Positions 33,124 through 41,671 of a stretch of 64,000 nucleotides of DNA are shown here, one piece after another (within the stretch, counting starts at the first letter, position 1; each line of letters starts with the position of its first letter). The translations under genes and the position numbers were made by a program. The DNA is from Actinosynnema pretiosum (GTDB lineage: Bacteria; Actinomycetota; Actinomycetes; Mycobacteriales; Pseudonocardiaceae), in assembly GCF_024171695.1 (NCBI RefSeq), contig NZ_JAMTCF010000003.1, positions 109,548 through 173,547 of the forward strand, written 5' to 3'. The notes under the pieces are model-generated. The model did not search any database. It was not told the DNA's origin and saw only the letters and a program-made list of their open reading frames with translations.

Positions 33124-34710
33124 TCAGTGCGACGTGGCCTTCTCCGCGCCCGTGCCGGTCAGCGCGCGGACCTCCATCTCGGCGTACTTCTCCGGGTTCT
33201 TCTCCTTCGACAGGACCGTGCCGAGGTAGCCCAGCAGGAACGCCAGCGGGATCGAGATGATGCCGGGGTTCGACAGCGGGAACAGGTCGAAGTCCATCGA
33301 CGGGAACATCGAGGTCGGCTTGCCGGACACCGCGGGCGACAGGACGATCAGCACCAGGGTCACCGACAGGCCGCCGTAGATGCTCCACAGGGCGCCCGCC
33401 GTGTTGAAGCGCTTCCAGAACAGCGAGTACAGGATCGTCGGCAGGTTCGCCGACGCCGCCACCGCGAACGCCAGCGCCACCAGGAACGCCACGTTCTGGC
33501 CGTTCGCCGCGATGCCGCCGAGGATCGACACGACGCCGATGACGATGGCCGTCCGCCGCGCCACCTTCACCTCCGCGTCCTTGTCCTCGACCTCGCCCTT
33601 CTTGATCACGTTGGCGTAGATGTCGTGCGCGAACGACGCCGACGCGGTGATGGTGAGCCCGGCGACGACCGCGAGGATCGTCGCGAACGCGACCGCCGCG
33701 ATCAGGCCCAGCAGCAGCGGCCCGCCGATCGCCTCGGCCAGCAGCGGGGCCGCCGAGTTCGCCTTGCCCGGCGCCGCGTTGATCTTGTCGGGGCCGACCA
33801 GGGCCGCCGCGCCGTAGCCCAGCACCAGGGTGAACAGGTAGAACAGGCCGATCAGCCAGATCGCCCACACGACCGAGCGGCGCGCTTCCTTCGCGGTGGG
33901 CACCGTGTAGAAGCGCATCAGGATGTGCGGCAGGCCCGCCGTGCCGAGCACCAGGGCGAGGCCGAGCGAGAGGAAGTCCAGCTTCGTCGTGCCGGTGGCC
34001 CCGTACTGCAGGCCCGGACCGAGCAGCTTCTCCCCCGCCTTCGGCGCGTTGTCGACCGCCGCGCCGAGCAGCGTGGACAGGTTGAACCCGTACTTCGCCA
34101 GCACCCAGACGGTCATCACGCCCGCGCCGACGATCAGCAGCACGGCCTTGATGATCTGCACCCAGGTGGTGCCCTTCATGCCGCCGATGAGCACGTACGC
34201 GATCATCAGCGCGCCGACCACCGCGATCACGATCGCCTGGCCGCCCTTGCCGGTGATGCCGAGCAGCAGCGCCACCAAGCCGCCCGCGCCCGCCATCTGC
34301 GCCAGCAGGTAGAAGAACGACACGACCATGGTCGACGTGGCCGCCGCCGCGCGGACCGGGCGCTGGCGCATCCGGAAGCTCAGCACGTCGCCCATCGTGT
34401 ACTTGCCGGTGTTGCGCAGCAGCTCCGCGACCAGCAGCAGCGCCACCAGCCAGGCCACCAGGAACCCGATGGAGTACAGGAACCCGTCGTACCCGTAGAC
34501 CGCGATCGCCCCGGCGATGCCGAGGAACGACGCGGCGGACAGGTAGTCGCCCGCGATGGCGATGCCGTTCTGGGGACCGGTGAACGCGCGGCCCGCCGCC
34601 AGGTAGTCCGCCGCGGTCTTGGTGTTGCGGCTGGCCCTGATGACCACGACCAGGGTCGCCGCGACGAAGAGGCCGAAGATGCCGATGTTCAGGACGGCGT
34701 TGGTGTTCAC
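33124..34710 (-). CDS. actP: Cation/acetate symporter, ActP-like (SSS family)
   Basis: A 528-residue sodium:solute symporter with about 13 hydrophobic helices. Family features include ASRNTKTAADYLAAGRAFTG, the sodium-site region GDYLSAASFLGIAGAI and AGLPHILMRFYTVPTAKEAR. ActP/MctC-type carriers take up acetate, pyruvate or propionate. GTG 34710 overlaps the stop of the DUF485 gene by four bases, the normal yjcH-actP arrangement. A hairpin follows. Regulation probably by the LytTR system upstream in the same cluster. Confidence 0.92.
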   Translation of the reverse strand: MNTNAVLNIGIFGLFVAATLVVVIRASRNTKTAADYLAAGRAFTGPQNGIAIAGDYLSAASFLGIAGAIAVYGYDGFLYSIGFLVAWLVALLLVAELLRNTGKYTMGDVLSFRMRQRPVRAAAATSTMVVSFFYLLAQMAGAGGLVALLLGITGKGGQAIVIAVVGALMIAYVLIGGMKGTTWVQIIKAVLLIVGAGVMTVWVLAKYGFNLSTLLGAAVDNAPKAGEKLLGPGLQYGATGTTKLDFLSLGLALVLGTAGLPHILMRFYTVPTAKEARRSVVWAIWLIGLFYLFTLVLGYGAAALVGPDKINAAPGKANSAAPLLAEAIGGPLLLGLIAAVAFATILAVVAGLTITASASFAHDIYANVIKKGEVEDKDAEVKVARRTAIVIGVVSILGGIAANGQNVAFLVALAFAVAASANLPTILYSLFWKRFNTAGALWSIYGGLSVTLVLIVLSPAVSGKPTSMFPSMDFDLFPLSNPGIISIPLAFLLGYLGTVLSKEKNPEKYAEMEVRALTGTGAEKATSH

Positions 34711-35063
34711 GCGTCGCCCCCTTCGAGCTCGTGCCGGATCTTCTCGGCGGTGGGGTCGAGGTTCCGGTTCGCGTGCCGCACGTACAGCGCCGTGATGGCG
34801 AACGTGGACACGAACTGGAGGAGCCCGAGCACCAGGCCCACGTTGATGTTCCCGACGAGCTTGGTCGACATGAACCCGTGCGCGTAGTCGGCCAGCAGCA
34901 CGTAGAGCACGTACCAGGTCAGGAACAGGCCCGCCATGGGGAAGACGAACGTCCGCAGCCTGCGGCGCAGCTCGGTGAACTCGGGGCTGGACTGCACCGC
35001 CACCCAGTCGGTGCTGTCGGGGGAACCGGGGGTGGGCCCGGCGGAGTCCTCGGTGGTGCTCAC
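34707..35063 (-). CDS. DUF485 membrane protein (YjcH-like)
   Basis: A 118-residue protein with two hydrophobic helices (about 42-65 and 77-100) and the SPEFTELRRRLRTFVFPM motif of DUF485. It is almost always encoded just before ActP-type symporters and probably helps assemble or regulate them in the membrane. GTG 35063 overlaps a 17-codon leader frame that has its own strong ribosome site. Confidence 0.93.
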   Translation of the reverse strand: MSTTEDSAGPTPGSPDSTDWVAVQSSPEFTELRRRLRTFVFPMAGLFLTWYVLYVLLADYAHGFMSTKLVGNINVGLVLGLLQFVSTFAITALYVRHANRNLDPTAEKIRHELEGGDA

Positions 35064-35113
35064 AGGTCCCCTCCTCGCGTACTCGGCGACGATGTCGGCG
35101 GCATGAACGGCAC
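35060..35113 (-). other. Short leader reading frame coupled to the DUF485 gene
   Basis: GTG 35113 follows AGGAGG (35120-35125) and encodes 17 residues ending TRGGDL; its TGA overlaps the DUF485 GTG by four bases. It has a better ribosome site than the DUF485 gene, so it may feed ribosomes to it. Whether the peptide itself matters is unknown. Confidence 0.45.
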
Positions 35114-35266
35114 GTAAGTCCTCCTGGTGCGTTCTGGTACGCCGAGGACCGTAAAGAGACGTAGGTCACTCCGGGTAGTCCCTGAACGTGCTATTGCGCC
35201 CAACTGTCGAGTGATGCGACGAGCGGTAGGGAAAGTGAGACGAAGGGATAACGCGGTGAGCAACGT

Positions 35267-35290
35267 CACCGTTCACCGGACGGTGTGAAC
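35267..35290. promoter_or_regulatory. Dyad between the two symporter transcription units
   Basis: GTTCAC (35271-35276) and GTGAAC (35285-35290) form a 6-8-6 dyad, overlapping a CACCGT/ACGGTG hairpin (35267-35285). It may end the 35357-37165 transcript or serve as an operator for the DUF485/actP unit, about 200 bases upstream. The rest of the 243-base gap shows no gene. Confidence 0.35.
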
Positions 35291-35356
35291 CCCACCACCC
35301 GGTTGGCGCTGCCGATCGGCCGACCAGCGCACGTCCCGCCCCCCTCGTCCGCCCGC

Positions 35357-37165
35357 TCAGCCCCCCGCCACGCCCCGGTGCTGCCCCTCGCCCACCTTGC
35401 GCGCGCCGCCGCCGGGCGCGAACCGCGCCCCCCGGTCGCGCATGAACCCCAGCCGGTCGGGCGCGTGCAGCCGCAGCAGCACCTGGTTCACGTCCGCGGG
35501 CCTGCTCGGCTCGGTCAGCTTGCTGATCCAGACCATGGTCAGGAACGCGATCGGCACCGTCACCAGCGCGGGCTGGGCCAGCAGCGCGGGCGCCCAGTCC
35601 CCCGTCGCCTTGCTCACCGCCGTCACCACCTGCGACAGGATCACCAGCCCGCCGCCGACGACCAGCCCGGCCACCGCGCCGACCCAGGTCAGCCCCCGCC
35701 ACCAGATGCCCAGCAGCAGCAGCGGGCAGAACGTCGACGCGGCCAGCGCGAACGACATCGCCACGGTCAGCGAGGCGTCGCTGCGCGGCAGCAGCAGCGC
35801 GAGGCCGATCGCGACCGCGCCGGTCAGCACCGTCGCCCACCGGAAGTCCCGCACCTTGCCGCGCAGGATGTCCGTCGACACCACCCCGGCCACGCTCACC
35901 ACCAGCCCGGACGAGGTGGACAGGAACGCCGCGAACGCGCCCGCCGCCACCACCGCCCCCAGGATCTGCCCGAGCACCCCCGGCAGCACCGTGCTCGGCA
36001 GCAGCAGCACCGCCGCGTCGGTCTTGCCGGTCACCAGCAGCTGCGGCAGGTACAGCCGGGAGATCACCCCGAGCACGGTCGGGAAGACGTAGAACAGCCC
36101 CAGCAGGTACAGCACGTGCAGCGCCGTGCGCCGGGCCGCCCGGCCGTCCGGGTTCGTGTAGAACCGCACCAGCACGTGCGGCAGCCCCATCGTGCCCAGG
36201 AACGTCGCGAAGATCAGCGAGTAGGTCTCGAACAGCCCGCCCAGCCCGTCGGTCTGCGGGCGCAGCCACACGTCGTTCGAGCTCGGCGCGCCCTCCACCA
36301 CCGGCACCGGCGAGCCCGTCGTGAACCGCAGCTCGGTGCCCTTGGCGACCGAGTACACCTTCGGCGCGCCGCCCGCGTCCGGCCCCCAGTACGCGGGCCC
36401 GTCCGCGCGCGCCCCGTCCACCTCGCCGACCACGTGCAGCTTGGTCAGCGCGGTGACCTCCAGCCGCACCGGGTCGACGGTCGTCACGGTGACCGGCTCG
36501 TGGAACAGCAGCACGCCCTCGGCGTCCACGGACTGCGCGCTGTTGCCCGGCCCGGTCAGGAACACCGCGAACAGCACGAACGTCGGCGCCGAGATGGCGA
36601 ACAGCTTGCCCCAGTACTGGAACGCCTGGACCAGCGTGATCGCCCGCATCCCGCCGCCGAGCACGTTGGCCACCACGATCAGCGTCACCAGCACGCCGCC
36701 CAGCCACGCGGGCAGCCCGGTGATCGTGTTCAGGGTCAGCCCGGCGCTCTGCAGCTGCGGCACCAGGTACAGCACCCCGATGCACACCACGAAGAACGTG
36801 CAGAAGTGCCGGAGCTTGCGCGACCCGAGCCGCGCCTCGGCGAAGTCGGGCAGCGTGTACGCGCCGGACCGGCGCAGCGGCGCGGCGACGAACAGCATCA
36901 TCGCCAGGTAGCCCGCGGTGAAGCCGATCGGGTACCAGAGCGCGTCGACGCCGTCCTTGAGGATCAGCCCGGCCACGCCCAGGAACGACGCCGCCGACAG
37001 GTACTCGCCGGAGATGGCGGCGGCGTTGCGGGTGGCGGGCACCGCGCGCCGGGCGACCAGGAAGTCCGGGGTGGTGTTGGCCCGGCGGGAACCCACGTAG
37101 CCCAGCAGGAACGTGACCACCGCGACCACGGCGACCAGGCTCAGGCTCCACAGGTTCTGCACCAT
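35357..37165 (-). CDS. Sodium:solute symporter, MctC/ActP-like with long outer loop
   Basis: A 602-residue SSS-family carrier. ISGEYLSAASFLGVAGLIL is the sodium-site helix and GLPHVLVRFYTNPDGRAAR the second signature. It differs from the ActP-like neighbour in an insertion of roughly 100 residues (about 205-310) between helices, rich in strands and probably outside the membrane. It would import short carboxylates. ATG 37165; the gene starts three bases after the small membrane protein stop and so belongs to the LytTR-regulator operon. Confidence 0.9.
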   Translation of the reverse strand: MVQNLWSLSLVAVVAVVTFLLGYVGSRRANTTPDFLVARRAVPATRNAAAISGEYLSAASFLGVAGLILKDGVDALWYPIGFTAGYLAMMLFVAAPLRRSGAYTLPDFAEARLGSRKLRHFCTFFVVCIGVLYLVPQLQSAGLTLNTITGLPAWLGGVLVTLIVVANVLGGGMRAITLVQAFQYWGKLFAISAPTFVLFAVFLTGPGNSAQSVDAEGVLLFHEPVTVTTVDPVRLEVTALTKLHVVGEVDGARADGPAYWGPDAGGAPKVYSVAKGTELRFTTGSPVPVVEGAPSSNDVWLRPQTDGLGGLFETYSLIFATFLGTMGLPHVLVRFYTNPDGRAARRTALHVLYLLGLFYVFPTVLGVISRLYLPQLLVTGKTDAAVLLLPSTVLPGVLGQILGAVVAAGAFAAFLSTSSGLVVSVAGVVSTDILRGKVRDFRWATVLTGAVAIGLALLLPRSDASLTVAMSFALAASTFCPLLLLGIWWRGLTWVGAVAGLVVGGGLVILSQVVTAVSKATGDWAPALLAQPALVTVPIAFLTMVWISKLTEPSRPADVNQVLLRLHAPDRLGFMRDRGARFAPGGGARKVGEGQHRGVAGG

Positions 37166-37168
37166 GGC

Positions 37169-37597
37169 TCAGCGGTCGACCATGCTGACGAAGTCGCGCT
37201 CGTGCCGCTCGGCCTGCCTGCGGCTGAGCAGCCCGACCAGGTAGAACAGCGGGAACGGCACCAGCCCGAGCAGCAGCCACGGCAGGCGCACCCCGAACAG
37301 CTGCGCGTCGGACAGGTCGAACAGGTAGAACACCAGCGGCAGCAGCGCGATGGCCAGCAGCGTCCCGCCGCCGAGCAGGAACGCGGTGCGCAGCTGCTGC
37401 CGGATCAGGTCGCGGACCAGCTTCTCGCCGACGCTGGTCTGCTCCTCCAGCTCGATGATCGTGCGCAGCACCCGGCCCCTGCCCTTGGGGTCGGCCAGCA
37501 CGACGCGCCTGCGCCGGGGCTTGCGGCCCGGTTGCGCGGGCGCGGGCTGCTCGCCGGGCGCGGGCTGCTCCGCGGCCGGTCCGGACTGCTCGGTCAT
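37169..37597 (-). CDS. Small membrane protein, DUF485-like partner
   Basis: A 142-residue protein with a Pro/Gln-rich then Arg-rich cytoplasmic N-terminus (about 1-65) and two hydrophobic helices (about 70-95 and 103-122), ending RRQAERHERDFVSMVDR. Topology and position, directly before a symporter, mirror DUF485 partners although the sequence motif is not the same. Its ATG overlaps the LytTR regulator stop (ATGA), so regulator, partner and transporter form one unit. Confidence 0.8.
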   Translation of the reverse strand: MTEQSGPAAEQPAPGEQPAPAQPGRKPRRRRVVLADPKGRGRVLRTIIELEEQTSVGEKLVRDLIRQQLRTAFLLGGGTLLAIALLPLVFYLFDLSDAQLFGVRLPWLLLGLVPFPLFYLVGLLSRRQAERHERDFVSMVDR

Positions 37598-38421
37598 CCC
37601 CAGCTGCTCTTCGGCGGGCGCACGATCCGCTCCTTCAGGTCCCTGGTGTGCCTGCGGCTCACCGGCAGCTCCTTCGCCCCCTCACCGCTGCCGATGACCA
37701 CCGCGTAGCCGTTGGACGTCATCCGCAGCTCGGTCACCAGCGGCAGCGCGACCAGGAAGGAGCGGTGGATGCGCACGAACCCCGCGTTCTCCCAGCGCTC
37801 CTCCAGCTGGGCCAGCGGGATGCGCACGAGGTGGCTCTGGCCGTCGTTGGTGTGCAGCCGAGCGTAGTCGCCCTGGGCCTCGACGTAGCGGACGCTGGCC
37901 CTCGGCACGAGCTTGATCGTTCCACCCAGCTCGACCGGGATGACCTCGTCGTCCTGGGCGTCGGCGGCGGTCGGCTCCGGCGACGCGGCGGCGGCCGACA
38001 CCGAGTTGACCCGGTCGACCACGCGCGCGATGGCCTTGTTGACCCGGTCGCTGTTGATCGGCTTGGTCACGAAGTCGACCGCGCCGACGTCGAACGCCAC
38101 CACGGCCTCGGAGTGCTCGACGCCGGTGACGAACACCAGCGCGGGCGGCGCGCGGAAGGCGCCGAGCACGCGGGCCAGGTCGGTGCCGCTCAGACCGGGC
38201 ATGTTGATGTCGGCGAACACCGCGTCCACCGGGGGCTGGCCCGCCTCCTGGCGCTCCATCACCTCGGCGTCGTAGTCGCCCCTGAGGATGCGCAGCGCCT
38301 CCGCCGCGTCGAACGCGGTCAGCACGCGGCGGATGTGCGGGCTGCTCTCCAGCAGGAACTTGATCTCGTCCAGGCCTGGCGCCTCGTCGTCCACCGCCAG
38401 GACGAGGAGGCCGGAGCTCAT
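37594..38421 (-). CDS. LytTR-family response regulator
   Basis: About 275 residues from ATG 38421; in-frame starts at 38433 (GTG) and 38445 (ATG) are possible, none with a good ribosome site. The receiver domain has LAVDDEAPG acidic residues, phospho-acceptor in FADINMPGLSG and the VTKPI lysine. A LytTR DNA-binding domain follows (about 160-270: SVRYVEAQGDYARLHT and FVRIHRSFLVAL). Its kinase is likely the LytS-like protein encoded just upstream past sppA. It heads an operon with symporter genes, like transporter-control systems of the BtsSR type. Confidence 0.92.
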   Translation of the reverse strand: MSSGLLVLAVDDEAPGLDEIKFLLESSPHIRRVLTAFDAAEALRILRGDYDAEVMERQEAGQPPVDAVFADINMPGLSGTDLARVLGAFRAPPALVFVTGVEHSEAVVAFDVGAVDFVTKPINSDRVNKAIARVVDRVNSVSAAAASPEPTAADAQDDEVIPVELGGTIKLVPRASVRYVEAQGDYARLHTNDGQSHLVRIPLAQLEERWENAGFVRIHRSFLVALPLVTELRMTSNGYAVVIGSGEGAKELPVSRRHTRDLKERIVRPPKSSWG

Positions 38422-38517
38422 TGGCGTACTCACTGTGCCGCGCATCTTGCCGATCAGGGTGGGGTCGTGTCCACGCCGGGGGCCGCGCGCCGGGGCCGCG
38501 TCACGCCGACGAGGGGC

Positions 38518-39390
38518 TCACAAGCCGAATCGGGACCAGCGCGCGCGCTCCTCCAGGGTCGCCAGCGCCTGCGACACGAAGTCACCCGATCGTGTGGACG
38601 CCGCGTTGCCGATGCCGAGCCTGCTCAGCAGGTTCCTGCGGGGCTCCGCGACGGCGATCTCGGCGTCGGGGTAGCGCTTGCCGATGACGCCGCGCAGCGT
38701 GCCGAGCCCGTCGACCAGCCCGAGCTCGAGCGCCTTGGCCCCGGTCCAGACCTCGCCGGTGAACAGGTCGGGCGCGTCGGCGGCCAGCTTGCGCCCCCGG
38801 CGCTCGGTGACCCACGCCTTGAACTGCGCGTGCAGCTCGGACTGGAGGCCTTCCAGCCAGGCCACGTCCTCCGGCTTCTCGGGCTGGAACGGGTCGAGCC
38901 GCACCTTGTTCCCACCGGCGGTGTGCACCCGGCGCTCGACGCCGAAGCGCTCCATCAGGCCGGTGAGCCCGAAGCCGGAGCTGACCACGCCGATGGAGCC
39001 GACCAGCGAGGTGGGGTGGGCGTGGATCTCGTCGGCGGCGCAGGCCAGCCAGTAGCCGCCGGAGGCCGCGACGTCCTCGCAGAACGCCAGCACGGGCACG
39101 CGGCGCTTCGCGGCCAGCTCGCGGATCCGGTCGGCGATCAGCGCGGACTGGGTCGGGGCGCCGCCGGGCGAGTTCACCAGCAGCGCCACGGCGACCAGGC
39201 GCTCGTGCTCGAAGGCGCGGGTCAGCGCGGAGTCGACGGACTGGGCGTTCAGGCTGCCCCGCGCGGCGACCGGGCCGGGGTTCGGGGTGATGACCCCGTG
39301 CAGCCGGACCGCGGCGACGACCGGGCTCCGGTCGACGCGGTCGCCGACGATCTTCGGGAGCCGCGAGGCGATCTTGTCGGTCACGCTCAT
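38518..39390 (-). CDS. sppA: S49-family signal peptide peptidase, SppA-like
   Basis: A 290-residue protease. VALLVNSPGGAP, the nucleophile region EDVAASGGYWLACAADEI and SLVGSIGVVSSGFG then the lysine region HTAGGNKVRL are the S49 landmarks. It lacks an obvious membrane helix at the N-terminus, so it is the short SohB/SppA36 type or soluble. It would degrade leftover signal peptides or membrane fragments. It lies between the kinase and regulator genes of the carboxylate system, perhaps only by position. Confidence 0.9.
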   Translation of the reverse strand: MSVTDKIASRLPKIVGDRVDRSPVVAAVRLHGVITPNPGPVAARGSLNAQSVDSALTRAFEHERLVAVALLVNSPGGAPTQSALIADRIRELAAKRRVPVLAFCEDVAASGGYWLACAADEIHAHPTSLVGSIGVVSSGFGLTGLMERFGVERRVHTAGGNKVRLDPFQPEKPEDVAWLEGLQSELHAQFKAWVTERRGRKLAADAPDLFTGEVWTGAKALELGLVDGLGTLRGVIGKRYPDAEIAVAEPRRNLLSRLGIGNAASTRSGDFVSQALATLEERARWSRFGL

Positions 39391-39430
39391 GGTCCCGAGC
39401 CTACTGAGGTTCCGGCGCTAGCATCGGTTG

Positions 39431-39598
39431 GTGACGTTCAACCCGATCCGCTGGCTGGAGCGCTACGTCGAGTGGTGGGACGAGCGGGGCCGGAAGAACG
39501 CCGACGGCCCCAGCGCGATGCACGTCTACTGGATGTGGATCACCTGGGCGGTCTGCGGGGTCATGCTGGTGACCGCGCTGGCCGTCGCCGCGCGCTAG
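39431..39598 (+). CDS. Small single-helix membrane protein
   Basis: GTG 39431 starts a 55-residue protein: MTFNPIRWLERYVEWWDE opens it, and residues about 32-54 are one hydrophobic helix (WMWIT, then VCGVMLVTALAVAA). Codon use is normal for this genome (third positions nearly all G/C). It is divergent from sppA, 40 bases away, and convergent with the kinase gene, which ends five bases on. Function unknown. Confidence 0.6.
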   Translation: MTFNPIRWLERYVEWWDERGRKNADGPSAMHVYWMWITWAVCGVMLVTALAVAAR

Positions 39599-39602
39599 CG
39601 CC

Positions 39603-40862
39603 TCACGCGCGCAGCACGGCCTGCTCGCCGGTCTCCTCCACGCGCGGGGGCACCAGGGTCAGGTTGGGGCGAACGCCCTGCCGGTACTTGGGGACCTTGA
39701 GGATGATCTTCATCCCGGCCTCCGGCGCGGTCTCCACGACCAGCGCGTAGTCGTCGCCGAACACCGCCCGCATCCGGTGGTTGATGTTCCCCAGCCCGAC
39801 GTGCGCCCCGGTCTGGTGCGCGTCCTTCAGGTCCTCGAACAACCGCTCCGGGTCCATGCCGACCCCGTCGTCCTCGACGCTGATCAGCGCCTCGGCCCCG
39901 TTGTCCTCGGCGGTGATCGTGAGCATCCCGCCGCCGGGCTTCTTGGCCAGCCCGTGCCGGACCGCGTTCTCCACCAGCGGTTGCAGGCACAGGAAGGGCA
40001 GCACGACCTGGAGCACCTCGGGGGCGATCCGCAGCCGCACCTCCAGCCGCGCGCCGTACCGGGCCTGCTCGATGGTCAGGTACCGGTGGATGTTGGTCAG
40101 CTCGTCCGACAGCGTCGTGAAGAACCCGTCGGTGCGGAACGAGTAGCGGGTGAACTCGGCGAACTCCTGCAGCAGCTCCCGCGCGTACACCGGGTCGGTC
40201 CGGATCAGCGACGAGATGGTGTTGAGCGCGTTGTAGACGAAGTGCGGCGAGATCTGCGCCCGCAGCGCCCGGACCTCGGCCTGCGCCAGCGCCTGCCGGG
40301 ACTTCTGCAGCACCTCCAGCTCCAGCTGCGTGGAGACGAACCGCGCGGTCTCCTCCGCCATCCGGATCTGCCGCTTGTTCGGCACCCCGCTGATCACGAT
40401 CAGCGTGCCCGCGACCTCCGACTCGACGATCAGCGGCACGATCACGGCGCTGTGCATGGGGCACGGCCCGGACAGGTCGCAGTCGAGCTTGCGGTGCTCG
40501 ACGTGCTCCTTGTGCACCTCGCCGATCGCCTGCTCGATGTGCCCGCGCATCAGCTGGTAGTGGTCGGCCGCGCCGCCGTCCCAGGACAGCACGCCGCCCA
40601 CGTCGTCGGTGATGCCGACCGCGACGCAGCGCAGCATCTCCCGCAGGTGCGGGGTGGCCTTGTCCGCGGATTCCGCCGTCAGGCCCTCGCGCAGGTCGGC
40701 CGAGGCCTTCGACATGCGGTGCAGCATGTCCATCACGGCGTCCTCGACCGAGGTGCTCACCCTGCGCGCCCGGCAGAGCATCACGAACAGCCCCAGGACG
40801 GCCAGGGTGGCGATGACGCCGAGCACCGCCCGCTCGGTCAGGAGATCGCGCACGCCGTCCAT
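39603..40862 (-). CDS. LytS-like sensor histidine kinase
   Basis: A 419-residue kinase from ATG 40862. One N-terminal membrane helix (about 12-30), a GAF-like sensor (about 70-190) containing CDLSGPCPMHSA with two close cysteines, the His_kinase domain with ISPHFVYNALNTISSLI (phospho-histidine) and an HATPase with LVENAVRHGL and GNINHRM. This is the architecture of LytS/BtsS kinases that pair with LytTR regulators. The cysteine pair might sense redox or metal. The likely partner is encoded at 37594-38421. Confidence 0.92.
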   Translation of the reverse strand: MDGVRDLLTERAVLGVIATLAVLGLFVMLCRARRVSTSVEDAVMDMLHRMSKASADLREGLTAESADKATPHLREMLRCVAVGITDDVGGVLSWDGGAADHYQLMRGHIEQAIGEVHKEHVEHRKLDCDLSGPCPMHSAVIVPLIVESEVAGTLIVISGVPNKRQIRMAEETARFVSTQLELEVLQKSRQALAQAEVRALRAQISPHFVYNALNTISSLIRTDPVYARELLQEFAEFTRYSFRTDGFFTTLSDELTNIHRYLTIEQARYGARLEVRLRIAPEVLQVVLPFLCLQPLVENAVRHGLAKKPGGGMLTITAEDNGAEALISVEDDGVGMDPERLFEDLKDAHQTGAHVGLGNINHRMRAVFGDDYALVVETAPEAGMKIILKVPKYRQGVRPNLTLVPPRVEETGEQAVLRA

Positions 40863-41110
40863 GCTGTGGGCTCGGCGTGCTCCAGGCAAGGGGTCTCACC
40901 CCGATCTTCACGGGGCGGTCGCGCCCGCGCACCGGGAATTCCCGGTCCCGCCTGGGGTTTTCCGGTCGGCGGCCGGTCGGGCGGATCACCGGTTCCATTG
41001 GCGGCCAACACGTTCCGGGCGTGTCGTTGGTCGGGCGAACCGGCGCCGCCCTTGTCCGGCAGGGGTGATCCGGCGCGCGCGACCACCCGTCGGCGGGCCG
41101 CCGCGCCCGG

Positions 41111-41548
41111 TCAGTCGACCGGCTGCAGCGGGCCGTCGATGTCCGGGAGGGAGTACATCTCGATCTTCCGGGCGATGTTGCCGACCTCGTCGCGCACGTT
41201 CAGCACGCCGCGCACGTGGCCGGTCCAGCGCTCGGGCGGGAGGTCGTCGCCGGTCGCCTTGGACTCGGCGACCACCAGGTGCGGCCTGCGCAGCGCCCAG
41301 CGGACCGGGAAGAACAGGAACATGATCACCAGCGCCAGGCCGAGCCACGCCGGGACGACGACCTGCTCCGGGGTCCACGCCACGAGCAGCACGCCCATGG
41401 CGGCCACGATGGCGAGCATCAGCACGCCGGGCCCCTGACCACCGCTCACGTCGTGCTCGAAGTCGGCGTCGGCGGCGGGGTTGCGCCACTCGACCTGACT
41501 GCGAACCGTCCACATCCGGCCGTCCGCACCGCGCACCAGCCGCGTCAT
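41111..41548 (-). CDS. Membrane protein of unknown function
   Basis: About 145 residues from ATG 41548, chosen because AGGAGA stands eight bases upstream; an ATG at 41578 gives an Arg-rich extension. Residues about 1-30 are soluble (RGADGRMWTVRSQVEWRNP), about 41-82 hold two hydrophobic helices, and the tail (VRGVLNVRDEVGNIARKIEMY) is soluble. Similar proteins are widespread in actinobacteria without a known role. It stands alone between the LytS-like kinase and sigma factor genes. Confidence 0.75.
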   Translation of the reverse strand: MTRLVRGADGRMWTVRSQVEWRNPAADADFEHDVSGGQGPGVLMLAIVAAMGVLLVAWTPEQVVVPAWLGLALVIMFLFFPVRWALRRPHLVVAESKATGDDLPPERWTGHVRGVLNVRDEVGNIARKIEMYSLPDIDGPLQPVD

Positions 41549-41671
41549 CAACCGTCTCCTCAGACGTCGAGCGATCACTCAGCGTGCTTCAACGGTACCC
41601 CTAGGGACGTGAGCCACTGGGGTGAACCCTGCGCCCGATCCCGGTGGCGCGCTGTGATCGCCCGCGGCCGT

